Source: Bacillota bacterium
Lineage (GTDB): Bacteria; Bacillota; UBA4882; UBA8346
Assembly (NCBI GenBank): GCA_023435565.1
Contig: JAEYRN010000033.1
Location: 5,170 to 69,169, forward strand
DNA: 64,000 nucleotides
Direction of reading: 5' to 3'
The notes under the pieces are model-generated. The model made no database searches and was not told the DNA's origin. It worked only from the letters and a program-made list of their open reading frames with translations. Shown here one piece after another: positions 1-8,898 of the stretch. Every line of letters begins with the position of its first letter. Position 1 is the stretch's first letter. The translations under genes were made by a program, and so were the position numbers.

Positions 1-278
1 CCACGGAGCTATGTTAGACTAACCTGTAGAATCTTTCAAGTTTATAATCGCTACGAAGGATGGTGGTTATCCCTGTTTAGGGACAAAGGGTCAGGTTTTA
101 GGCTTACTTTCTTTTACCATCAGCAATTTTATCAGAAACCTTATCTAAATGGATAGTCATTAAAATCAATAAATCAATTAGTTTATTTGGTTTATAACAA
201 AGCTTTTTAGCTTAAAGCTACTATAATTATTATCATGGACTTTGAAGAGTCCGTGACGCGAATCATCGTTTGTATTCC
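1..278. other. Left edge, no gene recognised
   Basis: No credible coding region is seen here. A short hairpin (ATGGACT / AGTCCGT, one wobble pair, about 235-254) lies just beyond the stop codon of the minus-strand acetyltransferase. It could be a weak 3' end signal, but it has no clear T-run. Confidence 0.4.
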
Positions 279-1532
279 TCAATACAAATAATTATTATCC
301 CATATAAAAGGATATTTCTTTGGAAATAGGCGTTCGATTATTTCAATGTATTTACTACTGAACCGGCTTAAATCTATTTGATCGTAAAACCCAAATATTA
401 ATCTGGTAAACAATTTTTCTTGCTCAAGGGTTTGAGGAATTCCAGAATCCGATCTTATTTCCCACCCTGCGGACTCATGCCAAACCCAACGAATCCTACC
501 ATCCAAAATCCCTAATTCAAAAATATCTCCATCTTTGAAATTTATATATAAACGAGACCTATCATTTATAATAGGAAGTAAATAACTAAGAAATCTTTCC
601 CAATCGATGACCTTAACCATGCCTGCCCGTGGCGCCGGATTAATATGAGTACCGCCCAACCGATATGCGGCGATATTAAGACTATGGATCGGCGTTCCTC
701 TAAAATAAATTGTTTTTCCGGAGAATAACAGACCCATCATTGAAGTTACCATATCAATAGCGTCTTCAGTAATAGCAACTGCGGACTCATTAATGACTAT
801 TTTTTGGTCTTGTTCTTCCAAATAATTTAAGTAACCTTTTACTTCTCCTTTATTATTCTCCCAAACTAGAAAGTTTTCCTTTTTTGGAAACGGGACCTCT
901 TTTTGAAGTCCCCCTTGAATACCAATCTCCTCATAACGATTTTCCCACCACTTTAGGTCACGCTTAGGCTGGAGCCAATACTTTGAGTTCACATTATTAT
1001 AAATCGAAGCAACTTGTGAAAGATCCTCAAATTTAACACTCCTAAATCGGCCTTGATACTCCGCCTTTGAAATCAACTTACCCGGCGTCAATTTAGTCTT
1101 ATATCTAGGTAAAACGGGTACAAAACCGAACCGCGGATAATATTCCGGTAGTCCCCAGAGAAATACTCCCGGTACCCCCCTGTCTTTTAAATCTTCCAAT
1201 GCTCGGGTTAAACAAATTCCGGCAAAACCTTTTCCTCTATATTCAGGATCTGTCACCACCGGAGAAACAGCCCAGATTGGCACCTCTACACCGTCAAAAT
1301 ATAATATTTGGGGAAAGAACCCTACCGCCGCCACTAACCGCCCTGACTCCTCAGCAAGATATACCCACTCCGGGTCCCAATCTTCCTTGGAATATAAATA
1401 TGAAAATAAAACCCGGTGTTCTCTCCCCTTTTCATGGTTTATCACCGAGTTGAATTCTATTGAAAAGCCTTTTTCAATTAAACTTAATAATTGCTCAACG
1501 TCATTCCGAGTTGCGTGACGATAATGGATCAA
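279..1532 (-). CDS. GNAT-family N-acetyltransferase, Eis-like
   Basis: Predicted acetyl-CoA-dependent N-acetyltransferase of about 417 residues. The N-terminal half is a GNAT domain with the acetyl-CoA loop RGKGFAG, followed by YYPRFGF. The C-terminal half has the length and character of the SCP2-like domain seen in Eis-type enzymes. The start is placed at a TTG (1530-1532) because AAGGAG sits 6 nt upstream of it. An ATG 20 codons further upstream has no SD and lies inside the likely promoter (TTGACA 1597-1602, TATAAT 1575-1580). It stands alone and diverges from the pilin operon. Substrate is unknown; Eis enzymes acetylate aminoglycosides or peptides, but that function is not implied here. 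Confidence 0.8.
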   Translation of the reverse strand: MIHYRHATRNDVEQLLSLIEKGFSIEFNSVINHEKGREHRVLFSYLYSKEDWDPEWVYLAEESGRLVAAVGFFPQILYFDGVEVPIWAVSPVVTDPEYRGKGFAGICLTRALEDLKDRGVPGVFLWGLPEYYPRFGFVPVLPRYKTKLTPGKLISKAEYQGRFRSVKFEDLSQVASIYNNVNSKYWLQPKRDLKWWENRYEEIGIQGGLQKEVPFPKKENFLVWENNKGEVKGYLNYLEEQDQKIVINESAVAITEDAIDMVTSMMGLLFSGKTIYFRGTPIHSLNIAAYRLGGTHINPAPRAGMVKVIDWERFLSYLLPIINDRSRLYINFKDGDIFELGILDGRIRWVWHESAGWEIRSDSGIPQTLEQEKLFTRLIFGFYDQIDLSRFSSKYIEIIERLFPKKYPFIWDNNYLY

Positions 1533-1574
1533 ATTTGTCTCCTTGAGATTGATTTGATTTATATTTCTACGTTT

Positions 1575-1602
1575 ATTATAGCCCATATGCATTAGTTGTC
1601 AA
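1575..1602 (-). promoter_or_regulatory. Sigma-A-type promoter of the acetyltransferase gene
   Basis: Minus strand TTGACA (1597-1602), 16 nt spacer, TATAAT (1575-1580), both hexamers perfect. The predicted transcript start near 1568 gives a leader of about 35 nt to the TTG start at 1532. Confidence 0.7.
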
Positions 1603-1656
1603 TTATTCTTAATCCAATCTTACCTATTCTTTTTAATTAGACTAAACAATGCATTA

Positions 1657-1685
1657 TTGCCAATAAATATTATTTGGGATATAAT
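1657..1685 (+). promoter_or_regulatory. Promoter of the minor-pilin operon
   Basis: TTGCCA (1657-1662), 17 nt spacer, TATAAT (1680-1685), placed 40 nt upstream of the first pilin-like gene. It is divergent from the acetyltransferase promoter about 55 bp away. Confidence 0.65.
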
Positions 1686-1724
1686 AATTATAAGTAAAAT
1701 AATAACATTTATGAGGTTATTCTA

Positions 1725-2159
1725 ATGTTAATTAATAAATCTGAATCTGGACTAACTATTATTGAAGCCCTTATTGCAATCCTTATTTTAGGAATGATTG
1801 TAAGTTCATTTTTGCTTGTTAATCAACAATCTTTTAATATTACAAATGATTCAAAAATGCGTGTTGCTGCTGTAAATCTTGCCAGAGAAAGATTGGAATC
1901 TTTAAAATACTTAGATACTGAAGACCCTAATAATCAATTAACCCGGGGATCTAAAGTTTGGCAAGATAACGATAATTTTTCATTCACAAAAAATGTAAAC
2001 AATATTAATTATACAGTCACAACAATAATTCCCAACACTTCAAATGTTATTTTAGCTTTTAATAATACTAGAATAATTCCAATTAGAGTTACCGTTCAAT
2101 GGCAATATAACCGTTCGAATTATTCAATCTCTATGGATACTTGTTATACACAATATTAA
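1725..2159 (+). CDS. Type IV prepilin-like minor pilin (PilV/GspI-like)
   Basis: A 144-residue protein with a short leader ending in Gly, then LTIIEALIA and a hydrophobic helix. This is a class III prepilin signal with the conserved Glu at +5. The prepilin peptidase at 17718-18473 would process it. The C-terminal part is a small soluble domain of the size expected for a minor pilin. First gene of a three-gene operon with PilW-like and PilX-like genes, preceded by GAGGT and a good promoter. The PilV/GspI label rests on operon position and the N-terminal motif. The operon lies 10 kb or more from the main pilus cluster and looks more AT-rich than it. Confidence 0.75.
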   Translation: MLINKSESGLTIIEALIAILILGMIVSSFLLVNQQSFNITNDSKMRVAAVNLARERLESLKYLDTEDPNNQLTRGSKVWQDNDNFSFTKNVNNINYTVTTIIPNTSNVILAFNNTRIIPIRVTVQWQYNRSNYSISMDTCYTQY

Positions 2160-2174
2160 AATTGAGGTTTAAAC

Positions 2175-2663
2175 ATGAATAATAGATATTATGAAGGTGG
2201 ATTTACGTTTATTGAGATATTAATAGGATTATTTATTGCCCTATTAGTAGCGGGGGCTCTTGTAACATTTACTTTACTTTCTTTTAATTCTCAACGAACT
2301 GTTACAAACTCTATGGAGGAAATTTGGGAATCCAGACAAGCAATGAATCAAATAAGCGATGAAATAAAATATGCTGTAGCGGCTGTACCTGCAGCTGATA
2401 ATAAGAGTTTGACTTATTTATATCCAGACCCAAGTGATCCCCAAGCCACAATTAACTATAGATTATTTATAGGAGCTGACAACAAGCTATATGCTGGTAA
2501 TACTTCATTCCCTAGAGCAATAACAAAAAATACTGTTAAAAATTTAGTATGTAAATATAATACTTCAGACCCTCAAAATAATACTATTAATATAGTAGTC
2601 ACTTTTGCTGATAGTTCTACTTTATCAACAACTGTTACAACTCTAAATAAAATTGAAGAATGA
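2175..2663 (+). CDS. Type IV prepilin-like minor pilin (PilW/GspJ-like)
   Basis: A 162-residue prepilin with a Gly before FTFIEILIG and a long hydrophobic helix, so the peptidase site and Glu+5 are intact. It starts 15 nt after the preceding gene, with GAGGT upstream. The size and the middle position in a V-W-X order suggest a PilW/GspJ-type minor pilin that would help prime pilus assembly at the inner membrane. It ends before an AT-rich inverted repeat at 2668-2697. No catalytic features are seen, and the soluble domain is not recognised beyond this. Confidence 0.72.
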   Translation: MNNRYYEGGFTFIEILIGLFIALLVAGALVTFTLLSFNSQRTVTNSMEEIWESRQAMNQISDEIKYAVAAVPAADNKSLTYLYPDPSDPQATINYRLFIGADNKLYAGNTSFPRAITKNTVKNLVCKYNTSDPQNNTINIVVTFADSSTLSTTVTTLNKIEE

Positions 2664-2667
2664 TATT

Positions 2668-2697
2668 ATTATAATTTAGATAAAATCTAATTATAAT
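2668..2697 (+). repeat. AT-rich inverted repeat between pilin genes
   Basis: Arms 2668-2681 and 2685-2697 are complementary except for one missing A, with a 3 nt loop. There is no T-run after it. It could be an RNA-stability hairpin between the second and third pilin genes. Confidence 0.4.
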
Positions 2698-2730
2698 ATG
2701 CTAATATAAGTTATAAAAGGAGGTTATAAT

Positions 2731-4062
2731 ATGATTTCCCAAAAGGGATTTGCTCTTCCTATGACTTTAATTTTATTAGTTATATTTTTTGTCTTAGCTG
2801 CTGGTATAGTAACTATGATTACCCAAGAACCTGGGTTTGCTGCGAATGATGAAAATAGAGTGACCGCTCGTTTTGCTGCTGAAGCTGCAGCGAAAATTGC
2901 TATTAAAGATGTTCAATCTAAAATAAGTAGCGGTCAAGTTCCAAATACAACAGTTAAATTATTTGAAAAAGTTCCAATATGTAACAGTTCACCTGCTACT
3001 GTTAGTTGTACATATTACCCAGACAATGCTTCTAATCCAACACGTATTGATATTAGAGCTACCGGAACCTACCGTGGTGTTAGTGTTAATTCTAATGTAA
3101 ATTTCTACCTGCAAAATAGCCCTATTCAAATGGTACCTCGAGGAGTCGTTGATCTTATTACAACTGGAAATTACTCGCATTCAGATCATAATCCAACTTC
3201 TTCGAATATTGCCAGATGGAAAATAACTGAAACTAATATTGGTAAAGTTGCTAACCCCCCCAAAGGTTTAAAAGATAATATGACAAAAAGTACTTTAACT
3301 AATATGCAAGTTATGTTTAATGATGATACTAAAATTGATGGCTTAAATATTTCTTATCGTGCAACATGTAATATTTTAAATGAAGAAAATGTTCGAAATT
3401 ATGGAGGAGGATATGGTATTTATTACGGTATGATCGGTAATGCTGATCAAATGAATTCTTATGTGGTTCAATGGGACCCTGGTGCTACAACATCCAATGT
3501 TGATAATTTCTATTGTAAAGATGGTTGTCTTTTAGTTAAAAAAGTCTTATATAATTATAGGGTTGGGCCAGATGGAGATATATCCAAATTCTATTCAACC
3601 GGTAATCTTAAATCTTCTCCCGGTATATGGGAATGGAACACTTATGGTAAAAGTAGTGGTACCGATGGTAATTATTATGCGACACCGTTTCAAGAAGCTA
3701 ACGAAGGAGAGGTATTACGTGTACCTTTAACAGATACTACAAATGGTACTAAAGGTCTCGTATCTATTATGCAAGAATATGACCCCAATTTTGATTTAGC
3801 TGATTCACATTTAATAACAATAGATATAGTTCGTGAAAACGGTCAATTAAGACATAATGTATATGTTGACAGAGACAAACACCCTAATATGAGACCAGTA
3901 TTAACTTTTAATGACCATTCAGGAAGATATGAATTAAAAAGCTTTAAAAATACCCATACCGGGCTTCGTGTATGGAGCAAGGATATTGCAATTGATTTTC
4001 AAAATGACCCAAATTATTCAAAAGACCAAATTGTTTCTAAAAGTGTTGTATGGGTTAAATAA
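2731..4062 (+). CDS. PilX/GspK-like prepilin with large C-terminal lectin-like domain
   Basis: A 443-residue protein with a perfect SD (AAAGGAGGT). The N-terminus KGFALPM followed by a hydrophobic helix is a prepilin leader without Glu at +5, as in GspK-type tip pilins. Residues about 30-135 form a pilin-like part. Residues about 150-440 contain motifs such as GGGYGIYYGM, YVVQWDPG and GLRVWSKD. Their order resembles concanavalin/LamG-fold domains found after some Firmicutes prepilin helices; this fold assignment is inference. Cysteine pairs (CNSSPATVSC and CKDGC) could form disulfides outside the cell. As the last and largest gene of the minor-pilin operon, it is a candidate pilus-tip adhesin. 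A strong terminator follows. Confidence 0.7.
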   Translation: MISQKGFALPMTLILLVIFFVLAAGIVTMITQEPGFAANDENRVTARFAAEAAAKIAIKDVQSKISSGQVPNTTVKLFEKVPICNSSPATVSCTYYPDNASNPTRIDIRATGTYRGVSVNSNVNFYLQNSPIQMVPRGVVDLITTGNYSHSDHNPTSSNIARWKITETNIGKVANPPKGLKDNMTKSTLTNMQVMFNDDTKIDGLNISYRATCNILNEENVRNYGGGYGIYYGMIGNADQMNSYVVQWDPGATTSNVDNFYCKDGCLLVKKVLYNYRVGPDGDISKFYSTGNLKSSPGIWEWNTYGKSSGTDGNYYATPFQEANEGEVLRVPLTDTTNGTKGLVSIMQEYDPNFDLADSHLITIDIVRENGQLRHNVYVDRDKHPNMRPVLTFNDHSGRYELKSFKNTHTGLRVWSKDIAIDFQNDPNYSKDQIVSKSVVWVK

Positions 4063-4087
4063 ATGCTATGTTGTACAATTTACTCAT

Positions 4088-4129
4088 AAGAAAAGAGAGC
4101 TTGAATGTATTTACAAGCTCTCTTTTCTT
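4088..4129. terminator. Bidirectional terminator between pilin operon and gdhA
   Basis: Perfect 16-bp stem (4088-4103 with 4114-4129), loop of 10 nt. The A-rich and T-rich flanks let it serve both the plus-strand pilin operon and the minus-strand gdhA. Confidence 0.8.
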
Positions 4130-4144
4130 AATCTTTCTTATTTC

Positions 4145-5479
4145 TTACACAATCCCCTGCGCCAACATAGCGTCTGCAACCTTCTTAAACCCGGCGATAT
4201 TCGCACCAACAACTAAGTTGTCCTCATGGCCATATTCCTTAGCTGCTTTACTTGCATTTTTGTAGATATTAACCATGATGTCTTTAAGTTTAGCATCGAC
4301 TTCTTCGAAGGTCCAAGAGAGTCTCATACTGTTTTGGGACATCTCCAAAGCGGAAGTAGCAACACCACCGGCATTGGCTGCTTTAGCCGGAGCAAATAAT
4401 ACTTTGTTCTTTAAGAAGACTTCAACCGCTTCGGGAGTAGAAGGCATATTCGCGCCCTCGCCGACTGCCCAGCAACCGTTTTTAACTAGAGTTTCAGCTG
4501 CCTTTTTGTCGATCTCATTCTGGGTTGCATTCGGAAGAGCGATATCGCATTTGATGGTCCAGATACCATTGCAACCTTCGGTATATTTAGCATTCGGATG
4601 ATACTTAACATATTCGCTGATTCGTTTCCGCTCAACTTCTTTAATCTTTTGTACGGTATCGAGCTTTATTCCATCCGGATCATAAATGTATCCGTTAGAG
4701 TCGCTCATTGCTACCACTTTACCGCCTAATTGATGAACCTTTTGGGTTGCATAAATGGAAACATTTCCGGAACCGGAACTAATAACGGTAGCTCCTTTGA
4801 AAGACTTACCCTTAGCTTTAATCATTTCATCAACAAAGTAGCAAAGGCCATAACCGGTTGCTTCTGTCCGTGCCAAGCTGCCGCCATAAGTAAGCCCCTT
4901 CCCTGTCAATACGCCTTCATAAAGGCCGGTAATTTTCTTGTATTGACCATACATAAAGCCGATTTCACGACCGCCAACTCCGATATCACCGGCCGGTACA
5001 TCTACATCAGCACCGATATGACGGTATAATTCGGTAATAAAGCTTTGGCAGAAACGCATTACTTCGCCGTCGGATTTGCCTTTGGGATCAAAATCACTTC
5101 CGCCTTTACCGCCACCAATTGGAAGTCCGGTCAATGAATTTTTAAAAATTTGTTCAAAACCTAGGAATTTGATGATTCCAACATACACTGAAGGATGAAA
5201 ACGGAGACCGCCTTTATAAGGTCCGATAGCGCTGTTAAATTGTACTCTAAACCCACGGTTTACTTGTACTTTACCTTGATCGTCCACCCAGGGGACCCGG
5301 AAAATAATCTGTCTTTCCGGCTCAACGATTCTTTCCAGGATACCTGCTTTGGCATACTCTGGGTGACGTTCCATAACCGGTTCCAAGGACTCCAACACTT
5401 CTTTTACTGCTTGATGAAACTCAGGTTCGTTAGGATTGCGCTTAACTACTTGTTCCATTAGTTGTTTGATTAATGACAT
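4145..5479 (-). CDS. gdhA: Glutamate dehydrogenase
   Basis: A 444-residue cytosolic enzyme interconverting 2-oxoglutarate plus ammonium and glutamate. The sequence carries the family signatures GGLRFHPSV, LPIGGGKGGSDFDP (substrate lysine region) and DVDVPAGDIGVGGREIG, and the Rossmann motif GSGNVS. The length matches the hexameric bacterial class, which is often NADP-dependent; cofactor is not provable here. The start is the ATG at 5477-5479, with AAAGGCGGT upstream; an upstream in-frame ATG overlaps that SD. It is transcribed alone from a strong promoter at 5590-5618 with a leader of about 100 nt containing two hairpins. Together with amt-glnK at 32-34 kb it covers ammonium assimilation. Confidence 0.95.
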   Translation of the reverse strand: MSLIKQLMEQVVKRNPNEPEFHQAVKEVLESLEPVMERHPEYAKAGILERIVEPERQIIFRVPWVDDQGKVQVNRGFRVQFNSAIGPYKGGLRFHPSVYVGIIKFLGFEQIFKNSLTGLPIGGGKGGSDFDPKGKSDGEVMRFCQSFITELYRHIGADVDVPAGDIGVGGREIGFMYGQYKKITGLYEGVLTGKGLTYGGSLARTEATGYGLCYFVDEMIKAKGKSFKGATVISSGSGNVSIYATQKVHQLGGKVVAMSDSNGYIYDPDGIKLDTVQKIKEVERKRISEYVKYHPNAKYTEGCNGIWTIKCDIALPNATQNEIDKKAAETLVKNGCWAVGEGANMPSTPEAVEVFLKNKVLFAPAKAANAGGVATSALEMSQNSMRLSWTFEEVDAKLKDIMVNIYKNASKAAKEYGHEDNLVVGANIAGFKKVADAMLAQGIV

Positions 5480-5514
5480 AAAAATATTACCGCCTTTCAT
5501 AATTTATTTAAGTC

Positions 5515-5563
5515 GATAGTTTTTTAACTATCTAATGACATCTTGTTTTTCCGCATTGCGGAA
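5515..5563 (-). promoter_or_regulatory. Two hairpins in the gdhA leader
   Basis: Between the predicted transcript start and gdhA lie a GATAGTT/AACTATC hairpin (about 5515-5532) and a TTTCCGC/GCGGAAA hairpin (about 5547-5563). They may tune mRNA stability or bind a regulator; no known riboswitch is recognised. Confidence 0.4.
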
Positions 5564-5589
5564 ATGTATTTCATATTTTTTATATTCTG

Positions 5590-5618
5590 ATTTTATGCAT
5601 TAGCCATATAAATGTCAA
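5590..5618 (-). promoter_or_regulatory. gdhA promoter
   Basis: Minus strand TTGACA (5613-5618), 17 nt spacer, TAAAAT (5590-5595). Strong match to the housekeeping consensus. Confidence 0.75.
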
Positions 5619-5619
5619 G

Positions 5620-5635
5620 TACATGCATGCATGTA
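5620..5635. promoter_or_regulatory. Perfect palindrome abutting the gdhA -35 box
   Basis: TACATGCATGCATGTA is a 16-nt perfect palindrome one base upstream of the gdhA -35 hexamer. This position suits an activator or repressor site. The regulator is not known. Confidence 0.5.
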
Positions 5636-5678
5636 TTATGAATACAATTTAGAAACATATTTGTTTCTTTTAAATGCA

Positions 5679-5707
5679 AAAAAGAAGTTGGTAAACAACT
5701 TCTTTTT
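5679..5707 (-). terminator. Terminator of the PD40 propeller gene
   Basis: A 12-bp stem (5679-5690 with 5696-5707), loop of 5 nt, with a T-run on the minus strand, located 85 nt after the stop of the gene at 5792-7051. Confidence 0.75.
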
Positions 5708-5791
5708 GAATAGTTAATAGTAACTATTATACTTAAGTGAACAAGTAAGGCATATTAATTATTTAGTTTAATATATTTTATATTCTACTTC

Positions 5792-7051
5792 TCAATTCAA
5801 ACTTTCCACTTCCAACTTCATAACCGGTGCCCAAACTGGATCATAATCATTTGCTTCAGTTAATTTTGTTACTTTTCCGTTAAGGGTAACTAGGTAAAGA
5901 CCTGCTTTTTGGAATGAATGATTTTTACCCGCAAAGACGAGTTTCTTTCCATCCGACGACCATTTAACCGGACTAATCGGAATTGAGGAATCAACTTGAA
6001 TTTCCTCATCGACCTTACTCTTTGTATTATAAACCATTAATCCAGAACTATAAACACTCGCTAATTTTGAAGAATCTAAAGACCAGTTAGGTGATAAAGG
6101 TTCCGCCCCAATCTTTGTCAGCAGATCGTCATGGTCGTTACCATCCGAGTTTACGATATAAGTTCCATATTTATAGGTAAATGTAACTGACCCGCTATCA
6201 TCATAGTGGGCTTCTATATCGGCCACTTTTGTAAATGCAATTTTAGTCCCGTCGGGAGACCAAAAGAACTCGTCTAAATAGTCAATGTCCTCTACTTTTC
6301 TACTACCATCGGCGAGTAAATAATTATCACTTCCGTCACTGTTCATTACATATAATTGATAATATGTTCCCCTGAAAGATTGTTTTGTTGTAATATAAGC
6401 AATTTTCCGGCCATCCGGCGACCAAGCGGGCGCCAAGTAGGTGCCTTTCTCTCTGATAAGCTTTACTCGACCTGTTCCATCCAGGTTCATAACGTATATA
6501 AATATTTCTTTTTGATATTTTTCGATGTAAAGTATTTTCAAACCATCAGGGGACCACGAAGGATATAAGCCTTCCCGATCACCTTCGGTTAAGCGGGTAA
6601 GATTATTACCATCGGGATCAATGGTAAAAATCTTATTTTTAGATTTAACTTTGGCCACAAAAAGAATTTTTGTCCCATCAGGGGACCACGAAGGCAGATA
6701 CTGATCATTACATTCATTAGCCAGCTTTTTTTGTTCACTACCGTCTTTATTCATTACCCGGAGTGAATATTTTTTACCCTTTTTTGAAAAGAAAAGTATT
6801 TTAGTTCCATCAGGGGACCATTGAGGCTTCAAATCGTCTTCTTTACTATTGGTAAGCCTTTTTAAATCATTTCCATTGTCGTTAATGGTATAGATTTCGA
6901 AATTACCGTCCCGTTTAGAGGCAAATGCGATTTTAGAGGGACTGTTTTGAATCACTGCATTATTTTCCAAATTATCCGATTCGGCCATAATTACCGGTAT
7001 TAACACTATTAATAACAGTGCTACTACTAAAAAGAAATACTTATTCTTCAT
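5792..7051 (-). CDS. Secreted TolB-like PD40 beta-propeller protein
   Basis: A 419-residue protein with an N-terminal signal peptide (hydrophobic run ending near IMAES). At least seven repeats of the TolB/DPP-type kind follow, each containing WSPDGTKI-like cores and segments such as EIYTINDNGND. This predicts a beta-propeller outside the inner membrane. Canonical TolB has an extra N-terminal domain that is not seen here, and no tol genes are adjacent, so a general extracytoplasmic binding or scaffold role is safer. SD is GGGAGG. It is monocistronic, with a terminator at 5679-5707. The promoter was not identified with confidence. Confidence 0.8.
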   Translation of the reverse strand: MKNKYFFLVVALLLIVLIPVIMAESDNLENNAVIQNSPSKIAFASKRDGNFEIYTINDNGNDLKRLTNSKEDDLKPQWSPDGTKILFFSKKGKKYSLRVMNKDGSEQKKLANECNDQYLPSWSPDGTKILFVAKVKSKNKIFTIDPDGNNLTRLTEGDREGLYPSWSPDGLKILYIEKYQKEIFIYVMNLDGTGRVKLIREKGTYLAPAWSPDGRKIAYITTKQSFRGTYYQLYVMNSDGSDNYLLADGSRKVEDIDYLDEFFWSPDGTKIAFTKVADIEAHYDDSGSVTFTYKYGTYIVNSDGNDHDDLLTKIGAEPLSPNWSLDSSKLASVYSSGLMVYNTKSKVDEEIQVDSSIPISPVKWSSDGKKLVFAGKNHSFQKAGLYLVTLNGKVTKLTEANDYDPVWAPVMKLEVESLN

Positions 7052-7685
7052 TGTTACTTACCTCCCGAAATTAATACATTCTGATATATATATCAACTTG
7101 TTTTAAATATAAAAGTTCCCAATATTGTAAATAAGTATATCAATAATTCTGGGATAATAAAATTAGGAGAATATTAACATCGCCTAAATCTCTTTCATCA
7201 CTTTGGCCTATTTTAGGTCGAATAATAATTATATCCAATGATTATTCAGAAAGATTTATAGTAATACTCAAAAAAATACCCTTTTATGATGTAACTTCTA
7301 ATTTCAGTTAGTGGATAATCTTTGTATTTCCCTTTTTTTAACATCCGATTTGTATCATAACATAAAATAAATAAATTTTTCTATATAATATGGAAACTTC
7401 TACAATTTAAATTAAACTTATTTCCTTATCAGCTAATTCTGGCTATTATTGTAACATATTTTTTGACAAAACGGTAAATCATTTTACACTTAAAAATATG
7501 GAAAAGGCTTTTCATAAAATACAATTGGCAAGTATATAAGAATAGCCAAACAGCCTACTCTTATTTTATAGTTTTCCCTAAGAACAGAAATAATTCCTCC
7601 TCTATAGTTTTACCAATCACATTTTAGTCAAGACCACTCGTAAAACTAGATATTAGTTCTTACAGCTTAATTGATCTGAATACAA
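7052..7685. other. AT-rich intergenic region
   Basis: About 630 bp without a credible gene. It must contain the upstream region of the PD40 protein gene. Possible -35/-10 pairs are too poor to choose between. No RNA gene or repeat was recognised. Confidence 0.4.
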
Positions 7686-7716
7686 AAAGAGCTGTCTCAA
7701 AATGAGACAGCTCTTT
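7686..7716 (-). terminator. Terminator of the porin gene
   Basis: A 14-bp perfect stem (7686-7699 with 7703-7716) with a 3 nt loop, followed on the minus strand by TTTTTGTA, 17 nt after the porin stop codon. Confidence 0.85.
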
Positions 7717-7732
7717 GGTCTAGCAATAAATC

Positions 7733-8764
7733 TTACCACATACCCGCATGAACGGTTACATAGGTATAGCTTTCATTACCATCATCGCAAGAACCGATTC
7801 TGGTTTCAAGCACACCGTGTTTAATACCGAAATAATATTCGGTCAAATCTTCGGCATCTTCTGTATCAGGGCTGAGCATTTTCGCACCAACATAATATTT
7901 GTCGGAGATATTGTAAACAAGACCTACGCCCATACCACCGTCTTCGCCGAAGAATTTTCCATCATCCATTAACAAGGTGGTATCCAATTTCAGATCGGTG
8001 AAGTTCATGTTTGCTTGGATATAGCTAACGCTATCGCCATCTTCCGGTTTTTCCTGGATGTAATCAACGGAAAGGGTTCCTAAACCTAAACCATATTGCA
8101 TACCAACACCGGTTTGGTCACCATCGTTAATTCTGTTTCTGGTACCAACCCATACATTACCGCCGTCAAATTTGATGGTAGCGGCAATAGCGGTTAAAGT
8201 ATCGCCAGCGGCATCTTTGTTCGGACCATAGATAACGTTAACTGTAACGTTATCTTTATTATAGTCAAAACCTAAAACATCGCCAATACCATTGCTAAAA
8301 CCAGGGTCACCACCGAATTTTGCCGGAGGTTGGGAAGACGGTCCGCCAGCCCAAGCAATAGCGACTTGACCGCGTTTGGTGTTAGGGTTCTCATCATTGG
8401 TATACCAAATGTCGAGAACGTCGCCGAGCTTTTTGATACCGGCTTCATAAACAGGTACATTAGCGTCGCCAGCCCAAATCTTGGATAACATACCGATTTT
8501 TGCCCAAGTATTGGTCTCTTCATCTTTAACTGTTCCGGTTACATATGCTTTGTAACGGGCATATGTTCCGCTACCAAATGCAGATGAAAGTGGGGTATCT
8601 TCACTACCATCTTTCAAGTAGGTATTATTTGTTAAGTCCATATCAGAGCTGTAAAAAAGTTGGAACTCGCCGCCTACATACGGATCAAAGGTAGCAGCAG
8701 AAGCTACTACGGTTAAAGATAAGGTTAAAACGACTGCTAATGCAAGTACTAATAACTTTTTCAT
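7733..8764 (-). CDS. Outer-membrane porin-like beta-barrel protein
   Basis: A 343-residue protein with a clean Sec signal peptide (MKKLLVLALAVVLTLSL, cleavage near ASAA). Alternating hydrophobic/polar strands rich in Gly, Asp, Tyr and Thr follow. The last residues are TVHAGMW, a terminal aromatic typical of BAM-assembled barrels. It has no SLH domain of the kind found in many diderm Bacillota porins. It is probably a diffusion channel or structural outer-membrane protein; substrate is unknown. SD is AGGAGG. It is monocistronic, with a strong terminator and a leader of at least 150 nt containing a paired-arm structure (8810-8898), suggesting post-transcriptional control. Confidence 0.75.
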   Translation of the reverse strand: MKKLLVLALAVVLTLSLTVVASAATFDPYVGGEFQLFYSSDMDLTNNTYLKDGSEDTPLSSAFGSGTYARYKAYVTGTVKDEETNTWAKIGMLSKIWAGDANVPVYEAGIKKLGDVLDIWYTNDENPNTKRGQVAIAWAGGPSSQPPAKFGGDPGFSNGIGDVLGFDYNKDNVTVNVIYGPNKDAAGDTLTAIAATIKFDGGNVWVGTRNRINDGDQTGVGMQYGLGLGTLSVDYIQEKPEDGDSVSYIQANMNFTDLKLDTTLLMDDGKFFGEDGGMGVGLVYNISDKYYVGAKMLSPDTEDAEDLTEYYFGIKHGVLETRIGSCDDGNESYTYVTVHAGMW

Positions 8765-8809
8765 TAAGTAAACTTCCTCCTCTAAATTTTAAAATAGGAT
8801 AAAACTGGC

Positions 8810-8898
8810 GATCAAGCGTTTGTTTGCTAATCCTTCATATGGAACTGGTTCTTTTCAAGTTTCGAAACAGATACATTTTCGGATTAACGGGCTTGATC
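8810..8898 (-). promoter_or_regulatory. Structured leader RNA of the porin gene
   Basis: On the minus strand, GATCAAGC (8891-8898) pairs with GCTTGATC (8810-8817), and TAATCC (8881-8886) pairs with GGATTA (8828-8833). These nested stems enclose a central region with GTTTCGAAAC. A possible 23-codon leader ORF (8835-8906, TTG start, AGAGGT 8 nt upstream) runs through it. An AAAGGAGG at 8927-8934 has no long ORF. No known riboswitch family is recognised. Confidence 0.45.

Noticed and set aside
7480..7510. Plus-strand TTGACA-N16-TACACT
   Set aside because: Nothing downstream on the plus strand could be expressed from it, the -10 box is weak and the region is AT-rich; chance is likely.
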